A DNA stretch of 64,000 bases. Origin: Xiheibacterium sp038325765. GTDB lineage: Bacteria; Myxococcota_A; Polyangia; Nannocystales; Nannocystaceae. The notes under the pieces were generated by a model. It worked only from the letters and a program-made list of their open reading frames with translations, was not told the DNA's origin and searched no databases. Location: positions 36,724 through 100,723 of the forward strand of contig JBBQJI010000025.1 of assembly GCA_038325765.1 (NCBI GenBank), written 5' to 3'. Below are positions 39,260-48,309 of the stretch, one piece after another. The position numbers were made by a program, and so were the translations under genes. Within the stretch, counting starts at the first letter, position 1, and each line of letters opens with the position of its first letter.

Positions 39260-41998
39260 TCAGTGCCGGCGTGGCGGCGGCGTGGGTGTGGGCGGCGCGC
39301 CGCGGAGCTGGGCGAGGAACGCTTCGGTCTCGGCGACACGGGCGTCATCGGCCCGGAGCGTGCGCCGCTGGATCTCGATGACCTCTTCGAGCACGGAGAT
39401 GGCCGTCGCGTGGTCACCCATCTCGGCGGAGATCCATGCGAGGTTGTTCATCGCCTGCACGGTAACCGCGTGGTCGCGCCCCATCGCCCGAATGGCGATG
39501 GCGAGCGACCGCTCGACCAACGCCTTCGCCCGCACGCGGTCGCCCTTGGCACGGTACGCGCCCGCGAGGTTCATGACCACCGACGATGTCATGGTATGGT
39601 CGGTCCCCACCGCCCTCTCGGTCATGGCGACCGCCCGTTCGTGGAGGATCAACGCCTCGTCGACACGACCCAGGGCGACGAGGGTCAGCCCGAGCTGATC
39701 GGCGGTGGCGGCCACGAACACGTGGCCGCTGTCCAACACGCGCTCGCGGATCGCCAGCGTCTGACGCAGCGCGACCTCCGCCTCGGCGAAGCGGCCCTGG
39801 TCGTAGGCGGTGGTGCCGATGCCATGGAGCGCCTGCGCCAGCTCGGACTCGTTGATCTCGCCGCTCGCCCTGCCGGCCTCCGCGATCGTGTGCGCCTGCC
39901 GGTAGTGGGCGCGCGCATCGTCGACGCGATTCATCTGGCGCAGGGTCAAGCCCAGGTTGCAGTGGGCGGCGATGATAATCGGCGGCATCGCGTCCGCCTG
40001 CTCGAGCAACGCCAGTGCGCCCTGCTGGGTGGCGAGGGCAGTCTCGAGCTCGCCGCGCTGGTATAGGACGAGGCCGATCTGCGCCTGCAGGCGGCCCCGG
40101 GAATCGTCGTCGACGACGGTCCCGACGTCGAGCACCGCCTCGGCCCGGCGCCCCCACAGCAGCGCCTCGTCGTGGCGGCCGCCGCGATCGCCGATCAACG
40201 TGACGAGCTCGAGGGCGGCCTCGAACGCCGCCCGATCCTGCCGGCTCGCGAAGGCGTCGGCGTACACCGCTGCGGTCGTGGCCTCGGCCTGTGCGAAGCC
40301 GCCGCCATCGTGGTGCAAGAGCGCGACGAGGCGGCGGATCTCGATCGTCGTGGGACCATGTCCGATGCCGATGGCCTGCTGCAGCAACGGCTCGGCGATC
40401 GCGAGACCGTCGGCCCAGCGGCCCGCGGCACGCAGCGCCTTGACCCGCGCCAGCGGTTCCAGAAGGGCGGCCCCTGCGGCCAAATGGCTGCGGGACGCCG
40501 CATGCAGCGGGTCGAGCTCGGCGCAGCGATCGAGCGGCTCGAGGTCGGCAAGAGCCGCCGGCGCGCGCATCACCGCCTCGGCATCGGCCCCGGACCAGAT
40601 CTCGACGAGCGCGCGCACATCGGCGAGGCGGGCATCCAAGCAGGCGAGCTGGATGTCGGCGCGCGTGGAGACGTCGTCGATCGCGGCGTTCTGCGTCGCA
40701 GTCACGCCGCCCAGATCGCACGCGGCTGCATGTTGCGCGCGCCATCGATCGAGGTAGCGGACGAGCCCCGCATCCACCTCTCGCGCGTTGAGCTCGGCCC
40801 CCGCGGCACCGCTCGCACCGAACGCAGCGTTCACGCGGCGACGCTGCCCGTCGTCCCACACGGCTGCGACGCGCCCATCGCTCTCGAGGCAGGGGTGCAC
40901 CGGGATCTCGCCGCCTGTGCGGAGCGACACGCCCACGCCCGCAACCACCGCGACGCCGACGGCCGCCAGCGCGAGCCCGGGCGCGACACGGCGCGACGTG
41001 CCCGCCCGCTCGAGCGCGTCGAGCAGCGAGGGCATGTCGGGCCAGCGTCGCATCGGATCGACCATGAGTCCGCGCCGGACGATCGCGCGCAGCCGTCGCG
41101 GCTCACCGCGTGCAGGCCCCAGCTCGGGGTGCCCCTTCGCCATCGCCCCACGCAGCGCGCCGATGGTGGCACCCGCGAACGGCCGGCGACCCCAGATCGC
41201 CTCACACAGCGCGACGCAGAACTCGAACTGATCGGAGCGTGCATCGCCGGCGTCGCCCCACAGCCGCTCGGGCGCCATGTAGGCCGGCGTGCCCGCGACG
41301 ACGCCGGCGGGCGTGAGCGTCGAGGTGTCGATCGCCGAAGTGCCCGCGACCGGCGTCGTCAACACGGCGGCGTCGACGGTGCCCCGTGCCAACCCGAAGT
41401 CGAGCACGCGCACGCGGCCATCGGCGCCGAGCATCGCGTTCTCGGGCTTGAAGTCGCGATGGACCACGCCGGCCGCGTGTCCGGCCGCGAGCCCGCGCCC
41501 AGCCTGCAGCATCACCGCCAACACCTCGGCCAGCGGTCGCGGCCCCTCGCGCAGCCACGCGCGCAAGGTGACGCCGTCGACGTGCTCCATCGCGACGAAG
41601 ATGCGGCCGTCGTCGTTGCCGACCTCGAACACCGCGACGATGTTCGGGTGGGCGAGACGGGCGATCGTCTGGGCCTCGCGGACCAGCCGCGCGTTCGCGA
41701 GGCTGTCGCCGTCGGCGACAGGGCGCAGGATCTTGAGCGCCACAGCCCGGTCGAGCTCGGGATCGTGGCCGCGGAACACCGCGCCGGTGCCCCCGGTCCC
41801 GAGCAGCCGCTCGACTTCGTACCGCCCGACCCGCGTCGGCTCCACCTCGCCGAACAGGCAGCCCCGCAACCGCCGGCGCGCGAGCTCGACGTCGACGCCC
41901 ACACCGCGCAGCGCCGCGAGATCACCGAGGGCCGCCGTCCTGCCGGTCTCGCTGCCTCCGGTCGGGAGCCCGGAGGCGTCTGTGTCGGACGCCGTCAT
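39260..41998 (-). CDS. Transmembrane Ser/Thr protein kinase with C-terminal TPR domain
   Basis: About 912 residues. The kinase domain (residues about 40-310) has LLGTGGTGAVFRGHD, VALKILRP, VHRDFKPENAML, LDFGLARG and GTPAYMAPERL. A transmembrane helix follows (LALAAVGVAVVAGVGVSL), then a periplasmic or envelope-facing region with cysteines and about nine TPR units (FAQAEATTAAVYADAFASRQDR, ALYQRGELETALATQQGAL-like, AYDQGRFAEAEVALRQTLAIRERV, AYRAKGDRVRAKALVERSL). The TPR part resembles the Kinesin-light-chain-like repeats found in many myxobacterial kinases. It is the first gene of an operon with the ECF sigma gene. ATG 41998 is chosen; 42022 is eight codons earlier. Confidence 0.93.
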   Translation of the reverse strand: MTASDTDASGLPTGGSETGRTAALGDLAALRGVGVDVELARRRLRGCLFGEVEPTRVGRYEVERLLGTGGTGAVFRGHDPELDRAVALKILRPVADGDSLANARLVREAQTIARLAHPNIVAVFEVGNDDGRIFVAMEHVDGVTLRAWLREGPRPLAEVLAVMLQAGRGLAAGHAAGVVHRDFKPENAMLGADGRVRVLDFGLARGTVDAAVLTTPVAGTSAIDTSTLTPAGVVAGTPAYMAPERLWGDAGDARSDQFEFCVALCEAIWGRRPFAGATIGALRGAMAKGHPELGPARGEPRRLRAIVRRGLMVDPMRRWPDMPSLLDALERAGTSRRVAPGLALAAVGVAVVAGVGVSLRTGGEIPVHPCLESDGRVAAVWDDGQRRRVNAAFGASGAAGAELNAREVDAGLVRYLDRWRAQHAAACDLGGVTATQNAAIDDVSTRADIQLACLDARLADVRALVEIWSGADAEAVMRAPAALADLEPLDRCAELDPLHAASRSHLAAGAALLEPLARVKALRAAGRWADGLAIAEPLLQQAIGIGHGPTTIEIRRLVALLHHDGGGFAQAEATTAAVYADAFASRQDRAAFEAALELVTLIGDRGGRHDEALLWGRRAEAVLDVGTVVDDDSRGRLQAQIGLVLYQRGELETALATQQGALALLEQADAMPPIIIAAHCNLGLTLRQMNRVDDARAHYRQAHTIAEAGRASGEINESELAQALHGIGTTAYDQGRFAEAEVALRQTLAIRERVLDSGHVFVAATADQLGLTLVALGRVDEALILHERAVAMTERAVGTDHTMTSSVVMNLAGAYRAKGDRVRAKALVERSLAIAIRAMGRDHAVTVQAMNNLAWISAEMGDHATAISVLEEVIEIQRRTLRADDARVAETEAFLAQLRGAPPTPTPPPRRH

Positions 41999-42118
41999 CT
42001 TGCGCGACTTCGCACTGCACACTAGCAGAGCACCGCAGCGTCCGACGCCCCGTCTGTGCGCGCCCAGCCAAAGCGTCCTGGCGGTGTCATCGAGTCACCA
42101 ACCGACCGCCGCCCGCCC

Positions 42119-43465
42119 CTACCCCACCGACGTCGCCATCGTCACGAACTCCTCGGCGGCGGTCGGATGGACCGCCAACGTCGCGTCGAACTGGGCCTTG
42201 GTCGCGCCGCAGCGCACGGCGACGGCGAAGCCCTGGATGATCTCGCCGGCGTCGTCGCCGACCATGTGCACGCCCAGGACGCGGTCGGTCTCGGCGTCGA
42301 CCACCAGCTTCATCATCGTCATCGCGCCGTGGCCGGCGAACGCGGTGCGCATCGGTCGGAACCTGGCCCGGAACACCCGCACCTCGCCCCGCGCCCGGGC
42401 TTCGGCCTCGGTCAGGCCGCAGGTGCCGCACGGCGGCTGCGAGAAGACGGCGGTGGCGATGTGTTGGTGCGCCACCGTCCGCGGCGCCCCGCCGAACTCG
42501 GTGTCGGCGAAGGCACGACCGTCGGCGATCGCCATCGGCGTGAGCTGCGGCCGCGCCGTGACGTCGCCGATCGCGAAGATCGACGGCACCGAAGTGCGCG
42601 ACCAGGCGTCGACGTCGATGTGCCCGGCCCAGTCGAGCACGACGCCGGCCTCTGCCAGGCCGATGCCCTGCGAGTTCGGCACCCGGCCGATGGCGAACAA
42701 CACCGCGTCGGTGTCGAGGGCAACGCCGCCGAACACCTCGACACGCAGCCCATCGTCGACGCGGGTGATCGCGTGGAGCGATGCGTGCTCGCGCATCACG
42801 ACGCCGGCCGCGACCATCTGCTCGGCGAGGTGAGCGCTGACGTCGTCGTCGAAGCCGCGCAGCAGCCCCTCGTCGCGGATGAGCATCGTGACCGCACAGC
42901 CGGCCGCGCGGTAGATGCCGGCGAACTCCACCGCGATGTAGCCGCCGCCGACGATGGCGATGCGGGCCGGCAGCGCGTCGCGCTCGAGCGCGTCGTCGGA
43001 GCTCATGCCCAGCTCGGCGCCCGCGATCTCGGGGTAACGCGGCCGTCCGCCGGTGGCGACGAGGATCCGCCGCGCGGTGTAGCGCCGCTCGCCGACGCGG
43101 ACGGTGTGGGGATCCTCGATCACTCCTCGACCGGCGATCCACGTCACCCCGGCATCGGCGAGCATGCGCGCATAGAACTTCGAGAGGCGGTCGAGCTCGG
43201 CCCGCTTGGCCGCGACCAGCCGTGGCCAGTCGACGTGGCCCTCGACCGTCCAGCCGTAGCCTGCGGCGATGGCCATGTCATCGGCGAACGACGACGCGTA
43301 GACCATGAGCTTCTTGGGCACGCAGCCGCGCAACACGCAGGTGCCGCCGGGCTCGCGGTCCTCGCAGATGGCGACCCGCGCCCCGTGGGCGGCAGCGCGT
43401 CGGCTCGCGGCCACGCCGCCCGAGCCTGCGCCGAGGGTGAACAGATCGTAGTCGTATTCGCTCAT
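42119..43465 (-). CDS. gor: Glutathione-disulfide reductase-type flavoprotein
   Basis: The 448-residue product reduces a disulfide with NADPH through FAD and a redox-active Cys pair (C43 and C48 in GGTCVLRGCVPKKLMVYA, the glutathione-reductase signature). FAD motif LGAGSGGVAASRRAA; NAD(P)-binding GGGYIAVEFAGIYRA; and the C-terminal dimer-interface His in TLAVHPTAAEEFVTM. The RGCVPKKL and GGGYIA forms are typical of Gor rather than of lipoamide dehydrogenase or mercuric reductase. The start ATG overlaps the stop of the upstream gene (ATGA), so it is the third gene of a coupled operon with the UbiA-like gene. Confidence 0.92.
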   Translation of the reverse strand: MSEYDYDLFTLGAGSGGVAASRRAAAHGARVAICEDREPGGTCVLRGCVPKKLMVYASSFADDMAIAAGYGWTVEGHVDWPRLVAAKRAELDRLSKFYARMLADAGVTWIAGRGVIEDPHTVRVGERRYTARRILVATGGRPRYPEIAGAELGMSSDDALERDALPARIAIVGGGYIAVEFAGIYRAAGCAVTMLIRDEGLLRGFDDDVSAHLAEQMVAAGVVMREHASLHAITRVDDGLRVEVFGGVALDTDAVLFAIGRVPNSQGIGLAEAGVVLDWAGHIDVDAWSRTSVPSIFAIGDVTARPQLTPMAIADGRAFADTEFGGAPRTVAHQHIATAVFSQPPCGTCGLTEAEARARGEVRVFRARFRPMRTAFAGHGAMTMMKLVVDAETDRVLGVHMVGDDAGEIIQGFAVAVRCGATKAQFDATLAVHPTAAEEFVTMATSVG

Positions 43466-44223
43466 GTACCAGGTGCTCGTTCGTCGGGGTTCGTCGTCGC
43501 CAGGCCCAGGCCTGCGGCGGTCTCTTCACGCCACGCCGCCCACGGGTGCGACCACGTCACGCTGGCGTTGTCCCAGCGCCACGCCGGCACTGGGATGCGG
43601 CCGACCTCGGCCAGCGCGCGATGGATCGCGAGCTCGGCCTCGGGCTCGCGCGAGAACGGAAACGGATTGCGCGGCGACGCATCGGGGAGCGCCGGATACT
43701 TCGCGTCACCGCCGGCCTCGATGAGCGCGAGCAACTCGTGGCCGCGCGCGCGCATCGCTGCGAGGAACCGCCGATCGTAGGGCCCGATGCCCTCGCGCGC
43801 TGCGGGATCGCGACCGACCCACTTGGCCCAGTCGTAGCCGTACAGGAAATCGTGCGCGTAGCGGAAGCGCAGCGCCGTGGTGCGGCCGAACAACCCCTGC
43901 AGCTCGGTGGCGAGCGCCAACAGGTCTGCCGCGGTGGCCGCGGGGTCGTCACTCGCAGCCGCCGTCCGCCACCACGTCGCGAGCGGAAGATCGAGATCCC
44001 ACAGCAGGTTGTCGGGGAACGACTCGAGCAGAGCACGCACGAACGCGGCGGTGCCGGCGACGAACGGCTCGATCATCCCGTGGGCGGCATCGGCCAAGCG
44101 CGGGCCCAGGATCTCGACCAGCGTGTGGGCGCTCGCCCGCCCCGGCGCGAGCGAGCGCAGCGCAACGGTGTGCGCGGCGAGGCTCGCATCGGCGGCCGCG
44201 AGCTCGGCCACGGCTGCGTTCAC
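43462..44223 (-). CDS. Hypothetical protein coupled to UbiA and glutathione reductase genes
   Basis: I do not recognise this 253-residue protein. It starts at a GTG overlapping the stop of the UbiA-like gene and ends with a TGA overlapping the ATG of gor. It has no signal peptide or membrane helix. Sequence features: helical N-terminus (ELAAADASLAAHTVALRSL), an aromatic-rich middle (LLWDLDLPLATWW, LRFRYAHDFLYGYDWAKWVG), then a Pro-rich end with NPFPFSREPEAELAIHR and WDNASVTWSHPWAAW. The many Trp/Tyr/His residues could line a ligand pocket. Tight coupling to both neighbours suggests one shared pathway, perhaps quinone or isoprenoid redox chemistry, which is inference. Confidence 0.75.
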   Translation of the reverse strand: MNAAVAELAAADASLAAHTVALRSLAPGRASAHTLVEILGPRLADAAHGMIEPFVAGTAAFVRALLESFPDNLLWDLDLPLATWWRTAAASDDPAATAADLLALATELQGLFGRTTALRFRYAHDFLYGYDWAKWVGRDPAAREGIGPYDRRFLAAMRARGHELLALIEAGGDAKYPALPDASPRNPFPFSREPEAELAIHRALAEVGRIPVPAWRWDNASVTWSHPWAAWREETAAGLGLATTNPDERAPGT

Positions 44224-45182
44224 TGCGGGCCCCCGAGGGCCGACTGCAGGAGCAGCGTGAGCGCCAACACCACCGTGCCCCACCACACCGCGCGGTGCAG
44301 CGCGAGTTTGTAGCGGTTGATGCCCGCCGGCTCGTCGACGTCGACGGCCCGGCCCGCGCGCGCGAGGTCGCGGTGCAGCCAGCTCATCAGCGCGACCGCG
44401 GGCATCGTCGTCCACCACTGGGCCAGATGCGGCGCGAGTTTGGGCATCGCCGCCCACACCAGCATCGCGCCGATGAGCATCCCCTCGACCGCGCTGCGCA
44501 CCCGCTCGGGGCCGAACAGCGTGGTGAAGGTGCGCTTGCCCCCGAGCCGGTCGCTGTGCTCGTCGGCGAGCCCCGACGCGAGCGCGCTGGCGAGGGCGAG
44601 CAGCGCCAGGCCGGGCAACCACCCCAGCGCCGCGGGCGTGCCGATGCCCGATTGCAGGTAGGCGTTGAACCACGGCAGCGCGAACCCGACGCCGAGCATC
44701 TCGACGCACTCGCCACCGCCGCGGTAGTTGAGCCGCAGCGGCGGCAGCGTGTAGCCGACCAGCAGCAGCAGACACCCCAGCCCCCCGAGCAGCGCACCGG
44801 GCCGATTCCACCACAGCGCCGCGCCCAGGCCCACCGACAGCGCCATCGCCCCCGCGCCCAACCCGAGCTGCAGCACCGAGGCCGGCTCGAGGATGCGATC
44901 GGGGATGGTCTTGGGCGAGCACGTATCGGGGTAGAGGCGCCGCTTGAGGGCGTCGATATCGCGATCCCCGTAGTCGTTGACGAGGACGACGAACGCCAGG
45001 TGAAACAGCGTGAACGCGCCGCCGAGGATCCCGCCGACCGCATCGAAGCGCCCCGCCGCGACCACGCCGAGCGCCTGGCCGAACGCGGCGGCGACGAGCA
45101 GCTTGGGCCAGCTCGCGGGCTTGAGCGCATACAGGATCCGGGCCGCCGTGTTCGGCATCTCGCCCGTGCTGGCCGGCTCCAT
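44220..45182 (-). CDS. UbiA-family prenyltransferase
   Basis: The 320-residue product has about eight or nine transmembrane helices and the two Asp-rich UbiA motifs: VLVNDYGDRDIDALKRR and LADEHSDRLGGKRTF. Such enzymes transfer a prenyl chain to an aromatic ring (MenA, UbiA, chlorophyll/haem O synthases). The second motif DEHSDRLGGKRT is closest to MenA/tocopherol-type enzymes, but no quinone pathway gene is nearby. It is the first gene of an overlapping operon with an unknown protein and glutathione reductase. ATG 45182 gives MEPASTGEMPNTAARILYALKP, a natural start before helix 1. Divergent from the amidohydrolase genes 68 bases away. Confidence 0.88.
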   Translation of the reverse strand: MEPASTGEMPNTAARILYALKPASWPKLLVAAAFGQALGVVAAGRFDAVGGILGGAFTLFHLAFVVLVNDYGDRDIDALKRRLYPDTCSPKTIPDRILEPASVLQLGLGAGAMALSVGLGAALWWNRPGALLGGLGCLLLLVGYTLPPLRLNYRGGGECVEMLGVGFALPWFNAYLQSGIGTPAALGWLPGLALLALASALASGLADEHSDRLGGKRTFTTLFGPERVRSAVEGMLIGAMLVWAAMPKLAPHLAQWWTTMPAVALMSWLHRDLARAGRAVDVDEPAGINRYKLALHRAVWWGTVVLALTLLLQSALGGPQ

Positions 45183-45250
45183 TGCGGCGGAGCATAGCAG
45201 GCCACGGCTCGCCCTTGCGTGCCGCGACGACGTGGACGTACGGTGCGCCC

Positions 45251-46816
45251 ATGTCACCACGTGCCCGGCCGCATGGCACCGCGCCACGGTCTGTCGTCGC
45301 AGCGGTCGAAATTCGGCCCGGGGTGGGCCTCGGCGTAGGGCCCGGGGTGCGACTGGGCATCGCCTTCGCGCTCGTCGCGTCGGCGTGCGCGCGCCCGCCG
45401 ACACCCACTTCGGCGCCGCAGCCGGTCTCCGCGCCGGCGAGCACCGCCGAGCCTGCCAAGGACGACAGCCCGTCGTGGCTGCTGCGCGGCGCCCGGGTGA
45501 TGACGGCCACCGGCATCATCTACATGCGCGGCGACGTGCTCGTGCGCGGTGATCGGATCGTCCGGGTCGCCGCGTCGATCGACGCGCCCGCCGGCACCCG
45601 CATCGTCGACGCGACCGGCAAGACGGTCACGCCCGGTCTCATCGACACCCACTCGCACATCGGGGTGTACGCCGCGCCCGGCTTCACCGCCCACAGCGAC
45701 GGCAACGAGATGGTCGCCGCCACCACGCCGCACGTGCGGGCGCAGGACGGCTACTGGCCGCAGGACCCGCAGATCGATCACGCCCGGGCCGGCGGCGTGA
45801 CCACGATGCAGATCCTGCCGGGATCCGCGAACCTCATCGGCGGCCGCTCGGTCACGGTCAAGACCTACCCCGGTGCGCGCGGCGTCGACGAGGCCCGCTT
45901 CGCGGACGCGCCCGAGGGGCTCAAGATGGCGTGCGGCGAGAACCCCAAGCGCGTCTACGGCACCAAGGGCGGGCCGGCGACGCGCATGGGCAACATGGCC
46001 GGATTCCGCCGGGCGTTCCTCGAGGCCCAGGAGTATCAGCGCAGCTGGGATCGCTACCGCGAAAAGCTGGCGCGCCAGGCCAAAGACGGGACCGACGACG
46101 CCCCCGCCAAAGCCGGGGCCAAGGACGAATCCGAAGACAACTCCAAGGACAAGTCCGACGGGCCGCCGGATCCGCCCAAGCGCGACCTCGGCCTCGAGAC
46201 CCTCGCCGCGGTGCTACGCGGTGAGCTCCTCGTGCACAACCACTGCTATCGCGCCGACGAGATGCTGGGGATGCTCGCGCTCGGCCGCGAGTTCGGCTTC
46301 GCGATCCGCTCGTTCCACCACGCCGTCGAAGCCTACAAGATCGCCCCCGAGTTGGCGGCCGCTGACACCTCCGCGAGCGTGTGGGCCGACTGGTGGGGGT
46401 TCAAGGCCGAGGCGTTCGACGGCATCCGCGAGAACGCGGCGATGGTCGCGGCCGCGGGCGCCCGCGCCATCATCCACTCAGACAGCGGCATCGGCATCCA
46501 GCACCTCAACCAAGAGGCGAGCAAGGCGATGTGGGCCGGGCGGCGCGCCGGCCTGACGATCGCCGACGACGAGGCGCTGCGATGGATCACCGCCAACCCG
46601 GCGTGGGCCCTCGGCGTGCACGAGCAGGTCGGCACCCTCGCCCCCGGCAAGCAGGCCGACATCGTGGTGTGGGACGGCGATCCCTTCAGCGTCTACAGCC
46701 GCGTCCAGCAGGTCTTCATCGAGGGCACGCTGGTGTACGACCGCGACGATCCGGCCCACCGGCCGCAGACGGACTTCGAGCTCGGCTACGACAACGGCCG
46801 CACGGGTGCACGATGA
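45251..46816 (+). CDS. Amidohydrolase-family lipoprotein with metal ligands
   Basis: About 521 residues, exported: a long n-region then a hydrophobic segment and lipobox LVASAC (Cys46). The amidohydrolase barrel has the first metal pair HSH in TPGLIDTHSHIGVY, further ligand candidates VHNHC and RSFHH, and the Asp in IIHSDSGIGIQHL; a C-terminal LAPGKQADIVVWDGDPF closes the beta-sandwich. A Lys/Asp-rich insert (about 300-330) is unusual. Substrate is unknown; related imidazolonepropionase-like enzymes hydrolyse cyclic amides or dipeptides. Its stop overlaps the start of the second amidohydrolase gene (ATGA), so the two proteins are made together, perhaps as a heteromer. Confidence 0.85.
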   Translation: MSPRARPHGTAPRSVVAAVEIRPGVGLGVGPGVRLGIAFALVASACARPPTPTSAPQPVSAPASTAEPAKDDSPSWLLRGARVMTATGIIYMRGDVLVRGDRIVRVAASIDAPAGTRIVDATGKTVTPGLIDTHSHIGVYAAPGFTAHSDGNEMVAATTPHVRAQDGYWPQDPQIDHARAGGVTTMQILPGSANLIGGRSVTVKTYPGARGVDEARFADAPEGLKMACGENPKRVYGTKGGPATRMGNMAGFRRAFLEAQEYQRSWDRYREKLARQAKDGTDDAPAKAGAKDESEDNSKDKSDGPPDPPKRDLGLETLAAVLRGELLVHNHCYRADEMLGMLALGREFGFAIRSFHHAVEAYKIAPELAAADTSASVWADWWGFKAEAFDGIRENAAMVAAAGARAIIHSDSGIGIQHLNQEASKAMWAGRRAGLTIADDEALRWITANPAWALGVHEQVGTLAPGKQADIVVWDGDPFSVYSRVQQVFIEGTLVYDRDDPAHRPQTDFELGYDNGRTGAR

Positions 46817-46848
46817 CGCTTCGGATGACGCTTCGGATGACGCTTCGC
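46813..46848 (+). repeat. Triple 12-base tandem repeat at a start site
   Basis: ATGACGCTTCGG is present three times in tandem (the last copy ends in C). Each copy supplies an in-frame ATG, so the gene has three possible starts and the protein begins MTLRMTLRMTLR. The first ATG overlaps the preceding stop codon. Copy number could vary by slippage. Confidence 0.95.
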
Positions 46849-48174
46849 TCGAGCGCCACCGCCCTCGCGCTGTTCACCTCGGCCGCCATCGCCCACGCCG
46901 CGCCGGCGCCCGCGACGACGCAAATTGCAGCCCGATCGAAGCCGCCGCGGTCACGCGCGCCGCGGCTGGCCTTCGATGCCGACGCCGCGCCCGTGTTCCT
47001 GGTCGGCGCCGAGATCCGCACCGGTGACGGCCCCCCGATCGCGGGCGGCGTCATCGAGCTGCGCGGCACCCGGATCGCCGCGGTGTCGGGCCCCGGAAGG
47101 ACCATCCCCGAGGGCGCGCGCACGATCGACGTCACGGGCAAGATCATCACGCCAGGACTCGTCGCCATCGACACCTCCCTCGGCCTGGTCGAGATCGATG
47201 CCGAGGGCAGCACCAAGGACGACAGTGGCGCCGAGGGCGATCCGATCCGCGCGGTGTATGACGCATCGATGGCGATCAACGCCGACAGCGCCCTTCTGCA
47301 GGTCAACGCGATCGAGGGCATCACCTCGGCCGCGGTCACGCCGCGGGGCGGCCTCGTGAGCGGTCAGGTCGCGTGGATCGATCTGGTCCACGGCGATCAC
47401 CGCAACATCGTCGCGGCGAATGGCGTGGCCATGCGCGTGCAGCTCGGGCAAACCGTGGACGGATCGCGCGCGGCGACGTGGCTGCGACTGAACGAGCTGT
47501 TCGACGACGTCGAGTTCTACCGCACCCGCAAGGCCGCGTTCGATCGCAACCAGTCCCGTGATCTCGCCGCCCACCGCCTCGATCTCGAGGCGCTGCAGCC
47601 GTACGTCGCCGGCGCCGCGCCGCTGCTCATCGCCGCCCACCGTGTCAGCGATCTGCGGTTGCTCGTCGAGCTCGCGCGCCGCGGCATGCGTGTGGTCGCG
47701 CTGGGCGGCACGCAGGCGTGGCGGATCGCGGACGAGCTCGCCCAGGCCAAGATCACCGTCGTGGTGCAGCCCACGCAGAATCTCCCGGTCACGATGGACG
47801 AGATGGGCGCCCGGATCGACAACGCCGCCCTGCTCGCGGCCGCCGGCGTCGAGGTGGGCATCGCGGTCCTCGGCGACGCCCACAACCCTCGCAACGTGAC
47901 GCAGGAGGCGGGCGTGGCCGTCTCGTATGGCCTCGATCCGGCCCTCGCCCTGGCAGCGATCACCCGCGTGCCGGCCCGCATCTACGGCATGGACGCGCAC
48001 TACGGGACCCTGTCGGCCGGCAAGGTCGCGAACCTCGTGGTGTGGGATGGCGATCCGTTCGAGCTGTCGCAACGGCCGTCGGCGGTGTGGATCCGCGGGC
48101 GTGCAATCCCGATGCGATCGCGGCAGACCGAGTTGCGCGATCGGTACATGCCGCGCGTGCGCGCCGACGACTGA
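46813..48174 (+). CDS. Amidohydrolase-fold exported protein lacking the HxH metal ligands
   Basis: About 453 residues from the first of three tandem ATG codons. A Sec signal follows (ALALFTSAAIAHA, cleavage after AHA). The fold is that of the paired upstream amidohydrolase, including TPGLVAIDTSLGLVEID where the HxH motif should be, and LSAGKVANLVVWDGDPF at the C-terminus. The HxH pair is replaced by DTS, while a later His (IAAHRVSD) and Asp (VLGDAHNP) remain. Loss of the metal pair suggests a non-catalytic or altered partner of the first enzyme. Coupled translation supports a complex. It is followed after 135 bases by ridA. Confidence 0.82.
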   Translation: MTLRMTLRMTLRSSATALALFTSAAIAHAAPAPATTQIAARSKPPRSRAPRLAFDADAAPVFLVGAEIRTGDGPPIAGGVIELRGTRIAAVSGPGRTIPEGARTIDVTGKIITPGLVAIDTSLGLVEIDAEGSTKDDSGAEGDPIRAVYDASMAINADSALLQVNAIEGITSAAVTPRGGLVSGQVAWIDLVHGDHRNIVAANGVAMRVQLGQTVDGSRAATWLRLNELFDDVEFYRTRKAAFDRNQSRDLAAHRLDLEALQPYVAGAAPLLIAAHRVSDLRLLVELARRGMRVVALGGTQAWRIADELAQAKITVVVQPTQNLPVTMDEMGARIDNAALLAAAGVEVGIAVLGDAHNPRNVTQEAGVAVSYGLDPALALAAITRVPARIYGMDAHYGTLSAGKVANLVVWDGDPFELSQRPSAVWIRGRAIPMRSRQTELRDRYMPRVRADD

Positions 48175-48309
48175 ACACGCGCGCCGGCGCCGAGACCGGT
48201 CCTCGCGGCGGCGCCCCGCCAAAGGCCGATCCGAACGCCGTGCTGGCGCCGGGCGCCACGGGCGTCGACGTGACGACCGCCCGCGGGTAGGCTATATCGG
48301 AGACGCACC

